Source: Aliamphritea spongicola (lineage in GTDB: Bacteria > Pseudomonadota > Gammaproteobacteria > Pseudomonadales > Balneatricaceae). Taken from it: a DNA stretch of 64,000 nt. This document shows, piece by piece, positions 31,128-42,791 of this stretch. Below the pieces are notes generated by a model. That model saw nothing but the letters and a program-made list of their open reading frames with translations, did not search any database and was not told where the DNA came from. The position numbers were made by a program, and so were the translations under genes. Each line of letters begins with the position of its first letter. Position 1 is the stretch's first letter. The DNA lies in NCBI GenBank assembly GCA_024347235.1, contig AP025283.1, forward strand, positions 1,860,001 through 1,924,000, written 5' to 3'.

Positions 31128-31171
31128 AGGCGTTCCGGCAGAAAAAGATGGTCATGGGATCAGTATTTTCT

Positions 31172-31186
31172 ATTCCTGATTGGAAT
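31172..31186. promoter_or_regulatory. Dyad in the LysR-leuC intergenic region
   Basis: ATTCC-tgatt-GGAAT is a perfect dyad 45 bases upstream of the LysR start, in the divergent spacer. LysR sites are usually such T-N11-A dyads, so this is a candidate operator. Confidence 0.45.
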
Positions 31187-31386
31187 GCAATCTATAAAAA
31201 TATGAATTTGTTTTATCAGAAACCTTGCACTAGGATATGCGCTATCCAAGGAGTCTTTCCCACAGTGCTGGTCCTGAATCAGGGCGTTTTCTGTGCTGTA
31301 GAAAAGACTTTTTAAAGCCCGCAGCAGACGGGCAGCAATAACATTATTAGGTTCGGAAGTGAGCCTGATGCCGACAGGAGCTAAAA

Positions 31387-32808
31387 ATGGCTGGCAAGAC
31401 GTTATATGACAAGTTGTTCGAGCAACATCTGGTCCGCATGAATGAAGACGGCAGTGCGTTAATTTATATTGACCGTCAGGTATTGCACGAGGTGACTTCA
31501 CCGCAGGCATTTGAAGGGCTGCGCATCGCAGGCCGTCAGCCTTGGCGGATTGATGCGAACATCGCAACCCCGGACCATAACGTACCGACCACGGAACGTT
31601 CCGGTGGTGTGGAAGAGATTGTTGATCCGGTTTCCAAGATTCAGGTGAAAACCCTGGATGAGAACTGTGATGATTTCGGCATTCTGGAATTCAAAATGAA
31701 CGATCAGCGTCAGGGTATCGTTCACGTCATGGCACCTGAGCAGGGTGCTATTTTACCGGGTGTAACCGCCGTTTGCGGTGACTCCCACACAGCAACCCTG
31801 GGTGCACTGGGTGCGCTGGCGCACGGTATCGGTACGTCTGAAGTTGAGCACGTTCTGGCAACCCAGTGTCTGATCACCAAGAAAATGAAGAACATGCTGG
31901 TTCGCGTTGATGGCGAGCTGGGCATCGGTGTGACGCCTAAGGATGTCATCCTGCACATCATTGGTGTGATTGGCACCGCAGGTGGTACCGGTTATGCGAT
32001 TGAGTTCGGCGGTGACGTATTCCGCAACATGACGATGGAAGGCCGTATGACGGTCAGTAACATGGCCATTGAAGCCGGTGCCCGTGTAGGTCTGGTGGCG
32101 GTTGACCAGACCACGATTGATTACGTTGAAGGCCGTCCGTTTGCGCCGAAAGGTGAGCAGTGGGATGCCGCAGTTACTGCCTGGCAGGATCTGGTGTCTG
32201 ATGCGGATGCTGAGTTTGATGCAGTGGTTGAAATCAACGCTGCTGATATTGAACCACAGGTTACCTGGGGTACTTCACCGGAAATGGTGGTTGGCGTTTC
32301 TGAGCTGGTGCCGAATCCTTCAAATGAAGCGGATCCGGTTAAAGTTGACGGCATTGAGCGTGCACTGAAGTACATGGGGCTGGAGGCGGATCAGAAGATT
32401 ACGGATATTCAGCTGGACCGTGTGTTTATCGGTTCGTGCACCAACTCCCGGATCGAAGATTTACGGGATGCTGCGAAGGTTGTTGAAGGCCGTAAAGTCG
32501 CCGGCAACATTATTCAGGCGCTGGTGGTACCGGGTTCCGGTCTGGTTAAAGAGCAGGCGGAAGCGGAAGGTCTGGATAAGATCTTTACGGAAGCGGGTCT
32601 GGAATGGCGTGAGCCTGGTTGCTCTATGTGTCTGGCGATGAACCCGGATAAGTTAGGTGCCGGTGAGCATTGCGCTTCTACCTCTAACCGTAACTTTGAA
32701 GGCCGTCAGGGCTTCGGTGGCCGTACCCATCTGGTGAGCCCGGCAATGGCAGCAGCGGCAGCGATTGCAGGTCACTTTGTAGATGTTCGTGAAATGGTTA
32801 AGGCATAA
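31387..32808 (+). CDS. leuC: 3-isopropylmalate dehydratase large subunit
   Basis: Intact, 473 residues. With LeuD, isomerises 2- to 3-isopropylmalate in leucine synthesis. 4Fe-4S Cys ligands lie in [16 protein letters not shown] and [33 protein letters not shown] and NRNFEGRQG are aconitase-family motifs. CAGGAG precedes the ATG. leuD follows after 11 bases. Confidence 0.97.
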   Translation: MAGKTLYDKLFEQHLVRMNEDGSALIYIDRQVLHEVTSPQAFEGLRIAGRQPWRIDANIATPDHNVPTTERSGGVEEIVDPVSKIQVKTLDENCDDFGILEFKMNDQRQGIVHVMAPEQGAILPGVTAVCGDSHTATLGALGALAHGIGTSEVEHVLATQCLITKKMKNMLVRVDGELGIGVTPKDVILHIIGVIGTAGGTGYAIEFGGDVFRNMTMEGRMTVSNMAIEAGARVGLVAVDQTTIDYVEGRPFAPKGEQWDAAVTAWQDLVSDADAEFDAVVEINAADIEPQVTWGTSPEMVVGVSELVPNPSNEADPVKVDGIERALKYMGLEADQKITDIQLDRVFIGSCTNSRIEDLRDAAKVVEGRKVAGNIIQALVVPGSGLVKEQAEAEGLDKIFTEAGLEWREPGCSMCLAMNPDKLGAGEHCASTSNRNFEGRQGFGGRTHLVSPAMAAAAAIAGHFVDVREMVKA

Positions 32809-32819
32809 GGGAAGCAATC

Positions 32820-33467
32820 ATGAAAAAGTTTAATCAGCACAGCGGGATTGCCGTACCTTTAGACCGTGCCAACGTTGACACGGATATGATCATCCCGAAG
32901 CAGTTTCTGAAGTCTATCAAGCGTTCCGGTTTTGGCCCGAATCTGTTTGATGAGTTGCGTTATCTGGATGAAGGTTTGCCGGATCAGGATTGCAGCGGCC
33001 GTCCTGTAAATGAAGAGTTTGTCCTGAACCTGCCCCGTTATAATGGTGCCAGCGTGTTACTGGCCCGGGAAAACTTTGGTTGTGGTTCCAGCCGTGAGCA
33101 CGCGCCGTGGGCGCTGGATGACTACGGCTTCCGTTCGGTGATTGCACCGAGCTTTGCGGAAATTTTCTACAACAACTGCTTCAAGAACGGTTTATTACCA
33201 ATCGTCCTGAGCGAAGCAGAGGTTGATCAGCTGTTCACAGAAGTGGCGGCGAACGAAGGTTATGAACTGACAATCGATCTTGAGCGTCAGGTGGTTGTTA
33301 CCCCGTCCGGTGCGGAAATGTCATTTGAAATCGATGACTTCCGTAAGCACTGCTTACAGAATGGCCTTGATGATATCGGTCTGACGTTACAGCATGCGGA
33401 CGATATCCGTGCTTATGAAGAGAAGGCCCGTGCGGCAAGCCCGTGGTTGTTTGACGCGATTCGCTAA
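32820..33467 (+). CDS. leuD: 3-isopropylmalate dehydratase small subunit
   Basis: Intact, 215 residues. The swivelling small subunit that pairs with LeuC. Shows [20 protein letters not shown] and [13 protein letters not shown], the conserved small-subunit motifs, plus [16 protein letters not shown]. Ribosome site GGGAAG. Length is normal. leuB follows after 56 bases. Confidence 0.97.
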   Translation: MKKFNQHSGIAVPLDRANVDTDMIIPKQFLKSIKRSGFGPNLFDELRYLDEGLPDQDCSGRPVNEEFVLNLPRYNGASVLLARENFGCGSSREHAPWALDDYGFRSVIAPSFAEIFYNNCFKNGLLPIVLSEAEVDQLFTEVAANEGYELTIDLERQVVVTPSGAEMSFEIDDFRKHCLQNGLDDIGLTLQHADDIRAYEEKARAASPWLFDAIR

Positions 33468-33523
33468 CAGGATTTATAAGCAGCTGAGGTGTCGGCTGCT
33501 TTCGATATTAGAAGGGTTTAAGA

Positions 33524-34605
33524 ATGTCTAAGAATGTTTTGATTTTGCCAGGTGACGGCATCGGTCCTGAAATTGTTGCTGAAGCCCGCCGTGTGCTGGA
33601 GCTGGTAAATGAGCAGGATAATCTGGCACTGGAGCTGTCTGAAGCGCGTGTAGGCGGTTGTGCGATTGATGCGGACGGTGTACCACTGCCGGAAGCGACA
33701 CTGAATGCGGCTAAAGATGCCGATGCAATCCTACTGGGTGCCGTGGGTGGCCCGAAGTGGGATACTAATCCTGATTTTCAGATCCGTCCGGAAAAAGGTC
33801 TGCTGGGGATCCGTTCTAATCTGGAGTTGTTCGGTAACCTTCGTCCGGCGATTCTGTATCCGCAACTGGCGGATGCCTCTTCCCTGAAGCCTGAGATTGT
33901 TGCCGGCCTGGATATTCTGATTGTCCGTGAACTGACTGGCGGTATCTATTTCGGTCAGCCACGGGGTGTGCGCGAGAAGGAAGGTGGTATCCGTGAAGGT
34001 TACAACACTTATGTATACGACGAGAATGAAATCCGCCGCATTGGCCGGGTAGCATTCGAAGCGGCCCGTGCCCGTAACAAGCGTCTGTGCTCTGTCGATA
34101 AGGCTAACGTACTGGAAGTAACCGTACTGTGGCGTGAAATTATGGATGAGCTGTCCAAAGAATATCCGGATGTTGAACTGAGCCACATGTACGTGGATAA
34201 CGCTGCCATGCAGCTGGTTCGCGCGCCGAAGCAGTTTGACGTAATGGTGACCGGTAATATGTTCGGTGACATTCTGTCTGATGCGGCGGCAATGCTGACC
34301 GGTTCAATCGGTATGCTGCCATCTGCATCTCTGGATGAGAGTGGCAAGGGTATGTATGAGCCATGCCACGGTTCTGCACCGGATATCGCCGGTCAGGGTA
34401 TTGCGAACCCGCTGGCAACGATTCTGTCTGCGGCAATGATGCTGCGTTACTCCTGAATGCAGGTGAAACGGCGGACCGTATTGAAGCTGCTGTCAGCACC
34501 GTGCTGGATCAGAATCTGCGTACCGCTGATATCTGGTCTGAAGGCATGACTAAAGTAAGCACCAGCGAAATGGGTGATGCGGTTGTAGCTGCGCTGCAGG
34601 CATAA
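33524..34605 (+). CDS. leuB: 3-isopropylmalate dehydrogenase (frameshifted near the end)
   Basis: NAD-dependent oxidative decarboxylation of 3-isopropylmalate. [19 protein letters not shown] at the start, [14 protein letters not shown], and the metal site in [35 protein letters not shown] binds NAD. One C lost near 34451-34453 (repair: [16 protein letters not shown]). About 361 residues after repair. Leucine operon order leuC-leuD-leuB-asd as in Pseudomonas. Confidence 0.96.
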
Positions 34606-34912
34606 AACATCATCTGTGCCTGTTTTCAGGTACAGAAACGGCACCCGTTGCCAGGTTACGACCTTGGTATGAGTGCCGTCTTGACCCGAGATGGCTTTTG
34701 ATGGATCTTGATCCGGGTCAGCGTTATGTAAAAGTCGTATGAAGCTATATAGTTTATGTATTAGAAATATTGCATAATACTGAGTTCGCTTACTGCGATT
34801 GGGTAAGTAAGTTTCTTCTGTACTTAATAAAACAGAAGGGCAGACAGGCTGGTGTAGCAATACAGGCACCGGCTTTTGTCGTTTTTAAATCCTTAATTTG
34901 GTGATTAATACA
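34606..34912. other. Intergenic region between leuB and asd
   Basis: About 307 bases, no gene. ACGGCAC (34638-34644) pairs with GTGCCGT (34673-34679), enclosing a CCAGGT/ACCTTGG helper stem; the compound hairpin could end the leu transcript although its T run is poor. GACCCG...CGGGTC (34683-34719) forms another. An AT-rich stretch (34735-34780) probably holds the asd promoter. Confidence 0.45.
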
Positions 34913-36024
34913 ATGAAGCGTGTAGGTTTTGTTGGTTGGCGCGGAATGGTTGGTTCTGTGCTGATGCAACGCATGATGGAAGAGCGGGATTTCGATCACA
35001 TCGAAGAGCCGGTCTTTTTCACGACATCCCAAGTAGGTCAGGCCGGTCCGGATATTGGTAAGACGATTCCGGCGCTGAAAGATGCGACATCCATTGAAGA
35101 TTTAAAACAGATGGATGCCATTATTTCCTGCCAGGGTGGCGACTACACGAAACAGGTTTATGCTGATCTGCGTAAGGCAGGCTGGCAGGGGTACTGGATT
35201 GATGCGGCTTCTTCCTGCGTATGGAAGATGATGCCATCATCGTCCTTGATCCGGTAAACATGAATGTCATCAAAGATGGTCTGAGCAAAGGCGTAAAGAC
35301 TTTCGTTGGCGGTAACTGCACCGTATCCCTGATGCTGATGGGCCTGGGCGGCCTGTTCAACGCCGGTCTGATCGAATGGATGACTTCCATGACCTATCAG
35401 GCTGCTTCCGGTGGCGGCGCCCGTCACATGCGTGAGCTGATTACTCAGATGGGTATGATCAAAGAGTCTGTGGCGACTGATCTGGCGAATCCTGCCAGCG
35501 CAATCCTGGATATCGATCGTCAGGTAGCTGACATCATCCGTGAAGGTCTGCCGACTGATAACTTCGGCGCACCGCTGGCTGGCTCCCTGATCCCGTGGAT
35601 CGACAGCCCGGTTGATAACGGTCAGAGCCGTGAAGAGTGGAAGGCATACGCGGAAACCAACAAGATTCTGGGGCTGAACGACAGCCCGATCCCAATCGAT
35701 GGTACCTGTGTACGTATCGGAGCCATGCGTTGTCACAGCCAGGCGTTCACCATCAAGCTGAAGCAGAACGTACCGATGGATGAAATTAACGCCATGCTGG
35801 CAGAAGCCAACGACTGGGTTAAGGTTATCCCGAACGAGCGTGATATCACTGCAGCTGAGCTGACGCCTGCGAAAGTGACCGGCACCCTGAGTGTACCTGT
35901 AGGTCGTCTGCGTAAGATGAACCTGGGCGATGAGTACCTGAATGCATTCAGCGTGGGTGACCAGCTGTTGTGGGGTGCTGCTGAGCCGCTGCGCCGTATG
36001 CTGCGAATCCTGATGCAGGGTTAA
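34913..36024 (+). CDS. asd: Aspartate-semialdehyde dehydrogenase (frameshifted)
   Basis: Reduces aspartyl phosphate to the semialdehyde on the way to lysine, methionine and threonine. [20 protein letters not shown] is the NADP-binding start of the gammaproteobacterial type; [17 protein letters not shown] carries the catalytic Cys. One C lost near 35216 (repair: [19 protein letters not shown]). About 370 residues. asd is normally essential for diaminopimelate, again pointing to sequence error. Confidence 0.96.
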
Positions 36025-36036
36025 GCACTACGGATT

Positions 36037-36061
36037 AAAAACCGCCTTTATGGCGGTTTTT
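36037..36061. terminator. Terminator between asd and the DMT transporter gene
   Basis: AAAACCGCC / GGCGGTTTTT around a TTTAT loop, with flanking A and T runs usable by both convergent genes. Confidence 0.88.
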
Positions 36062-36071
36062 GTGGTTTGAT

Positions 36072-36955
36072 TTATGCCGAAGAGGGACGCTGTCTGATTT
36101 GCTGGAGCAGCACGCCGCTGATAATCAGCGCAAAACCGATCAGGGTTGAGTAGAGCACTTCTTCACCCACGACTACCGCCAGCAGTACCAGCGAAATTGG
36201 CGGTGCCAGATACACCAGGTTACTGAGCTGGGCGGTATTGGTTGCCAGGCGCAAAGCACTCATCCAGCACAGAAAGGCAAAACTCATCTCGAAAGCACCG
36301 ATGTAAATACCGCCGGCGATTGCCGCCAGTGGAATATCAGTGAAGCCGTTCTGCCAGAGCATCATGCCGGATAGCATTGGCAGGCTCAGGCCGAAACACA
36401 GTAGCAGGGTGATTACCGGGTCATGGGGATATTTGGTGTTCAGAATCCAGTAGCTGGAGAAAAATATTGAACTGCCCAGCCCCAGAGCAACACCTAATGG
36501 CTGCTTGAAATCCAGTGCCATCAACTCTCCCTGAGTGGCAATGACCAGTACGCCGGAATAGGCGATGATGATGCTGAACAGGTTTACCCGGGTGAAGGTC
36601 TGGCCCAGAAAGGGAACCGCAAGCATGCTCAGCATAACCGCCCAGGTATAATTCAGTGCCTGTGCCTGCTGAGCGGGCAGAATGTCATAAGCCGCAAACA
36701 GGATCAGGTAATAGGCGGTTGGATTAAGAAACGCCAGTAACAGAAAAAGCCTGGAGATTGCTTCAGTAATTGCCAGGCCGGTTGCAGCTTTTGTTGCTTC
36801 CAGGCAGCAGCGCCTAAAATCACCACCCCGGTAGCGACTGCCAGCCAGAGCATTTGCAGCGGTGTTACCAGCGACAGGGTCAGCTTAAACGCGCTGGCTA
36901 CTGTGGACCACATCAGTACGACACACATCGCCAGCAGAAATGCTTTGCGGTTCAT
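36072..36955 (-). CDS. EamA/DMT-superfamily exporter (frameshifted)
   Basis: Ten-helix inner-membrane transporter of the RhaT/EamA type. First helix FLLAMCVVLMWSTVASAFK; the second repeat contains NLFSIIIAYSGVLVIA, ISLVLLAVVVGEEVLYSTLIGFALI and GVLLQQIRQRP. One base lost near 36750 (repair: FFLLLAFLNPTAYYLILFA). About 295 residues. The substrate is probably an amino acid or metabolite but is not predictable. The Lrp-type gene ends 26 bases upstream on the same strand, a common pairing. Confidence 0.87.
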
Positions 36956-36981
36956 GTTTTCTCTTCCTTAAGTGTGCCGGG

Positions 36982-37441
36982 TTAAACCAGTTTGGCTTCG
37001 ATATCTTTAACGTCTTCCATGACCACGAAGGTGCTGGTCTGGGTGACAAAGGGTAATGAGGATATCTTTTCGCCCAGTACCGCCCGGTAGGATTCCATGT
37101 CGGCGGTACGGACTTTCAGCAGGTAGTCAAAATTAGCGGCAATCATATGGCACTGTTCGATTTCCGGAATGCTCCGTACAGCATCATTAAATGCCTGCAG
37201 TGCTTTGGTGCGGGTATCGCTCAGGGATACCTGAACAAAGGCTACGTGTTTGGTGCCAAGTTTCTTCTGATCAACCAGAGCAATGTAACCCAGGATATAG
37301 CCCTGATCTTCCAGCCGGCGCATGCGGATCTGGCAGGGAGTCTTTGAAAGGCCAACCCGTGAAGCGAGTTCGGTGATAGTGATCCGGGCGTTTTTGCAGT
37401 TCACGGAGAATTGCAATGTCTAATTTATCCAAATTGTCCAT
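36982..37441 (-). CDS. Lrp/AsnC-family regulator (frameshifted start)
   Basis: Start at 37441, MDNLDKLDIAILRELQ; one A lost near 37391-37396 (repair: QKNARITITELASRVG). The helix-turn-helix is VGLSKTPCQIRMRRLEDQG and the RAM ligand domain covers KHVAFVQVSLSD through FDYLLKVRTADMESYRAVL. About 153 residues, standard. It likely senses an amino acid and controls the neighbouring exporter gene (inference). Confidence 0.88.
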
Positions 37442-37821
37442 GTGTAGGCTTCTTTTTATGTTTTTGTAATTCTATGCTGCAATAGCGAAAAGGATACGCC
37501 TATATTTTCTCAGATTACAGGGAAAAGACTTGTTACTTTTTCATATAATTTCCTGCTTTAGTGTCACATGACAAAAATTGTTGGCCGGAAAAAGTCGCTT
37601 TTGGTACCAAAGCCGTCGACACAAGGGTGCCAAATCTGATTTTTTCCTATAAAAGCCAATAAAAACCAAATACTCAGCCTAAGCGTCTTTAATCGTCCAG
37701 ACGACTTAGGTAGAGTGGCGCTAGGAATAATAATAAAAAGCTCCGGTTCGGAGATCGCATTTCCTGACCAGGGCTTTAAAGCAAGTTCGCGCGACGTAAT
37801 TGCTATCTGGAGTCAAAAAAT
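37442..37821. other. Intergenic region upstream of gdhB
   Basis: About 380 AT-rich bases separating divergent genes. TATAAT at 37544-37549 is a possible -10 for a + transcript, with no good -35. CTCCG-gtt-CGGAG (37742-37754) beside an A5 tract looks like a short terminator for minus-strand transcription. No gene seen. Confidence 0.4.
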
Positions 37822-40800
37822 ATGCATCAACTCGCTGGTCTGACCAAGGCACAGATCATGGATCTGTTGACCGAAAAATTATGTGCACAGGTCGATTCAT
37901 CCCTCGCACAGTCCATTACTCACTATGCTCACCAGTTTTTCAGTGTTTCACCCCCTCAGATTTGCAGCGCAAATCTCTAGAAGATCTTTACTCTACTGCT
38001 TATTCATACTGGCAGGTTATTCAGAACTATGACGGTACCAAGCCGGAAGTGCGGGTGTTTAACCCGGATTTTGAACATTATGGCTGGCACTCAAACCACA
38101 CAGTTGTACAGATTCATAACGTAGATATGCCATTCCTGGTTGATTCAGTTCGCATGGAACTGAACCGCCGCGAAGTGGCTATTCATAATATCAACAACTG
38201 CGTGATGGCGGTTGAACGGGATAAAAAGCATCAGCTGGTCAATGTGACTACGCCTAAAGAGCGCAGTGATGCAGCGCGTATGGAATCGGTGATTTGCCTG
38301 GAAATAGACCGGGATTCTGATCCGGCAATGCTGGATGAATTGCGCGACACCCTGGCCAGTGTGCTGGAAGATGTACAGTATGTGGTTCAGGACTTCCGTG
38401 AATTGCAGGATCAGGTACAGGTTGTTAAAGAGCAGTTGAAAGAGACCGATGCCAACAACCCGGAAATTAAGGAAGCCCGTAAATTACTCGACTGGATGCT
38501 GGATGAACATTTCATCTTCCTGGGTTATGAGAATGTAAGTTACAAGCATGCTGGCGAGAAAGTCACAGAAAACGCCGATGTGAAGAGCCGTCTGGGTATT
38601 CGTCGGCTGGCGGCCGATAAGAAGGCCAGCCATGTGCTGACTGACTGTGAGCGTGATTTTGCCTGCAACAGTGATCTGGTTAGCTTCAGTAAAGATACCA
38701 TCCGTTCCACGGTTCACCGTCCGGCATACCGTGACCTGGTCATCGTTAAACAGTTTGATGCCAAGGGTAAGGTGACCGGTGCGCACCGTTTCTATGGTTT
38801 GTACACCTCTTCAGTATTCTTCGCCAAGCCGATGAGTATTCCGATGGTTCGCCGCAAGGTTATTCAGACGCTGTCTGAGTGCGGTTTTGAGCCTGGCGGT
38901 CACAGTCATAAGGCGCTGGTACAGCACCTGATTGATATGCCCCGTGAAGAACTGATGCTGGCAAGTGCTCAGGAACTGCAAGACACTGCGATGGGCATCT
39001 TTAACCTGCAGGAGCGTCGCAAGGCTTGCCTGTTTGTGCGTCAGGATTCCAGTAAGCGTTTCTATTCATGCCTGTATTACATTCCCGCGATCTGTACACC
39101 ACTCAGTTACGTCGCCGGATTCACAAGCTGCTGGTTGACGGTTTCCATGCGCTGGACTCTGAGGTTAACGCCCAGGTATCTGAGTCGATCCTGTCCCGTA
39201 CCCATTTCGTACTCTATGTGGATCCTGAACAGCAGAAAGATGTTGATATCAAGACCATTGAAGCGCGCATTCTGGAAATGTCCCGTTCATGGCCGGATGA
39301 TCTGCAGGCCAATCTGATTGAAGCCTTCGGTGAAGAGCAAGGCAGCCGTTATAACACTAATTTCCGCAGTGCATTCCCGTCGTCCTATATGGAGAACTTC
39401 TCAACGGGCAATGCTGTATCGGATATCCAGCATCTGGACAGCCTGAGTGATGACCGTCAGATTTCCATGAGCTTCTACCGCTCGTTTGAGGAATCCAGCG
39501 GTATCCTGAAGTTCAAGCTTTACAGTGCGAACGAGTCTCTGATTCTGTCCGATGTGATTCCGGTTCTGGAAGATCTGGGGCTGCGGGTACTGAATGAGCA
39601 TCCGTACCAGATTAAAGCGGCTGACGGTAACACGTACTGGGTGAGTGACTTCCTGGTGAGCTATGGCCAGGAAGATGCGATTGAACTGGAACAGGTTAAG
39701 ACCATTCTGCAGGACACCTTTATCAGTGTCTGGGAAGGCCGTGCTGCCAGTGATAAATTTAACCGTCTGGTTATCGGCGGTAACCTTGCGTGGCGTGAAG
39801 TGGCGATGCTGCGTGCCATCGCCCGTTACATTAAGCAGCTGCGTTTTGGTTATTCCCAGCCGTTTATGGCAGAAGTACTGCACCGGAACATTGCGATTAC
39901 CCGTCAGCTGACTGAGCTGTTCCATGCCCGTCTGAATCCGGAAAAATCCGGTGACGAAAGCCGTGTTGAAGCCATTGAAGCAAGCATTCTGGAAGCGCTG
40001 GAAGGTGTGGCGAGTCTGGATGATGATAAGATTCTGCGCCGCTTCCTGGTGGTGATTCAGGCGATTCTGCGGACTAACTTCTTCCAGATGGCGGAAGACG
40101 GTAAGCCGAAGTCTTATTACTCATACAAGATTGATTCCCAGTCGATTCCGGATATCCCTCTGCCTAAGCCTGCATACGAGGTGTATGTCTACTCACCGCG
40201 GATGGAAGGTGTACACCTGCGGTTTGGTAAGGTTGCCCGTGGTGGTTTGCGCTGGTCGGACCGTACCGAGGATTACCGTACCGAAGTACTGGGTCTGGTA
40301 AAAGCACAGCAGGTGAAGAACTCAGTTATCGTACCGGTGGGTGCGAAGGGCTGCTTTATCTGTAAGAAGATGCCGGTTAACGGTAGCCGTGAAGAGATTC
40401 AGGCAGAAGGTATCGAGTGTTACAAACTGTATATCCGCGGCCTGCTGGATATCACCGATAATCTGGTGGGCTCTGATGTGGTGTACCCGCCGCACGTTGT
40501 CCGTCGTGATGAAGACGATCCGTATCTGGTAGTTGCAGCGGATAAAGGTACTGCGACTTTCTCTGATATCGCTAACTCGATTTCTGAAGAGTATAACTTC
40601 TGGCTGGGGATGCTTTTGCGTCCGGCGGTAGCCAGGGTTACGACCACAAGGGCATGGGTATTACCGCCCGTGGTGCGTGGGAGTCTGTGAAGCGTCACTT
40701 CCGTGAGAAAGATATCAACACCCAGAAAGAAGAGTTCTCGGTGATTGGTATCGGTGACATGGCCGGGGACGTATTCGGTAACGGCATGCTGTTGTCTGAG

Positions 40801-42626
40801 ACCATCAGTCTGGTGGCTGCTTTCAACCATATGCATATCTTTATCGATCCGAATCCGGACGTTGCACCGGCATTTGCCGAGCGTAAGCGGATGTTTGAAC
40901 TGCCACGTTCTTCCTGGACCGATTACAACGCCAAGCTGATCAGCGAAGGCGGCGGTATTTTGAGCGCAGTGCGAAGTGGATCAAGATCAGCCCGCAGATG
41001 AAAGCGCGCTTTGATATTGAAGAAGACCGTCTGGCGCCGACCGATCTGTTAAACCGCCTGCTGAAAGCGCCGGTGGATATGATCTGGAACGGCGGTATCG
41101 GAACCTACGTGAAAGCGACCCAGGAAAGCCATGCTGATGTGGGCGATAAGGCCAACGACAGTCTGCGGGTGAACGGTAATGAGCTGCGCTGTAAGGTGCT
41201 GGGTGAAGGCGGTAACTTAGGTTTCACACAGCTGGGCCGGATCGAATTTGGTCTGAACGGCGGTTCTTCCAACACTGACTTCATCGATAACGCGGGTGGC
41301 GTAGACTGTTCCGACCATGAGGTAAACATCAAGATCCTGCTGAACGAGCTGGTCAGTCAGGGTGATATGACGGTTAAGCAGCGTAACCAGCTGTTACGTG
41401 ATATGACCGACGATGTTGCTGATCTGGTACTGAAGAACAACTACCGTCAGGCTCAGGCGCTGAACATTGCTGAACTGCATGCAACCGGTGCGATGGATGA
41501 TTACATCCGTCTGATCCGCCGTCTGGAGGCAGAAGGTAAGCTGGATCCGCAGCTGGAATTCCTGCCGAGCGAAGATGAGCTGCAGGAGCGTAAAGAGAAA
41601 GGGCTGGGCTTCACCCGTCCGGAACTGTCTGTACTGATTTCCTATGCGAAGATCGAGCTGAAGCAGGCGCTGATTAATTCCTGGATCACTGACGACCCAA
41701 GCTTCTCCCGTGAAATGGAAACCGCTTTCCCGCAACGTCTGCTGGAAGCCTTCCCTGAAGCGGTACGTAATCACCGTCTGCGCCGTGAAATTACGGCGAC
41801 TCAGATTGCCAACGATCTGGTTAACCGTATGGGTATTGTTTACGTCAACAACCTGCGTACGGCAACAGGCCTGGATTACAGCGATATTGCTGCGGCGTAT
41901 ATGATTGTTCGTGAGCTTTACGACATCGATACCATGTGGGGTGAAGTTGAGTCTCTGGATTATCAGGTACCATGTGATACTCAGGTCACCATGATGCGTG
42001 ACATGATTCAGCTGCTGACCCGCGGTAGCCACTGGCTGTTACGTAACCGCCGTGACGGCTTGCGTCTGGAGCCTTGTCTGGAAAGCTACAAAGCAGCAAT
42101 CGATGATGTGGTTTCCAGTGCTGAGAAGATCAGCAGCACTGTACCGGATAACCGTATGTCTGAACGCTATGAGGATTATAAGACCGCAGGTGTGCCTGAG
42201 CGTCTGGCCGCGTTTGCTGCGGCCACAGAAAGCCTCTACTGGTTGCTGGATGTGATCGATGTGGCCTCTGAGCTGGATGAAAGTGTGGAAGTGGTTGCAC
42301 GGACATACTTCGGTCTGGGTACCCGTCTGAACCTGGTAGGGCTTGACCGTAAGATCCGTGAGTTCAAAGCGGCTAACCACTGGCAGGCACTGGCGAAGAA
42401 CAGCTACCGTATTGAGCTGGACACCCAGCAACGTGGGCTGACACTCAGTGTGCTGCGCAGCAGTGAATCTGATCAGACAGTTGAAGAGCGTCTGACCCAG
42501 TGGAGCGAATCCCATAAGGATCTGCTGACCCGTTGGAACAATACGCTGGCAGACATTGAAAACACCAAGCTGGTGGACTGTGCCATCTTCTCTGTGGCGC
42601 TCAGCGTTCTGCTTGAGCTGGCATAA
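37822..42626 (+). CDS. gdhB: NAD-specific glutamate dehydrogenase, 180-kDa type (four frameshifts)
   Basis: Large catabolic glutamate dehydrogenase (L-GDH2 class) that converts glutamate to 2-oxoglutarate and ammonia. ATG at 37822 after TGGAG. About 1603 residues. The N-terminal third has ACT-like segments ([16 protein letters not shown]); the catalytic core holds [49 protein letters not shown] and [20 protein letters not shown]. Single-base losses near 37960 (C run), 39083-39086 (C run), 40607 (G run) and 40960 (T run) split it. Beside putP and putA it completes proline-to-2-oxoglutarate catabolism. Confidence 0.95.
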
Positions 42627-42651
42627 CCGGTGTTTCTGATCCGTTGAATCA

Positions 42652-42678
42652 AAGCCCCTGCTTCGGCAGGGGCTTTTG
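42652..42678 (+). terminator. gdhB terminator
   Basis: AAAGCCCCTGC-ttcg-GCAGGGGCTTTT, a long GC stem with a stable TTCG loop and a T run. Confidence 0.93.
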
Positions 42679-42791
42679 TTTCTGCCGGATATCTGTGATT
42701 AAAACAGCTCCAGGTTAGCTAAATGCTTGAATCTGTAGTGGGAAATTTGTCATATTAATAAGCAGTATTAAGAATAATAACGAGGGCAAAT

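Noticed and set aside
30716..31179. Several + and - open frames within the LysR gene
   Set aside because: Alternative frames of the regulator, with no independent motifs or ribosome sites.
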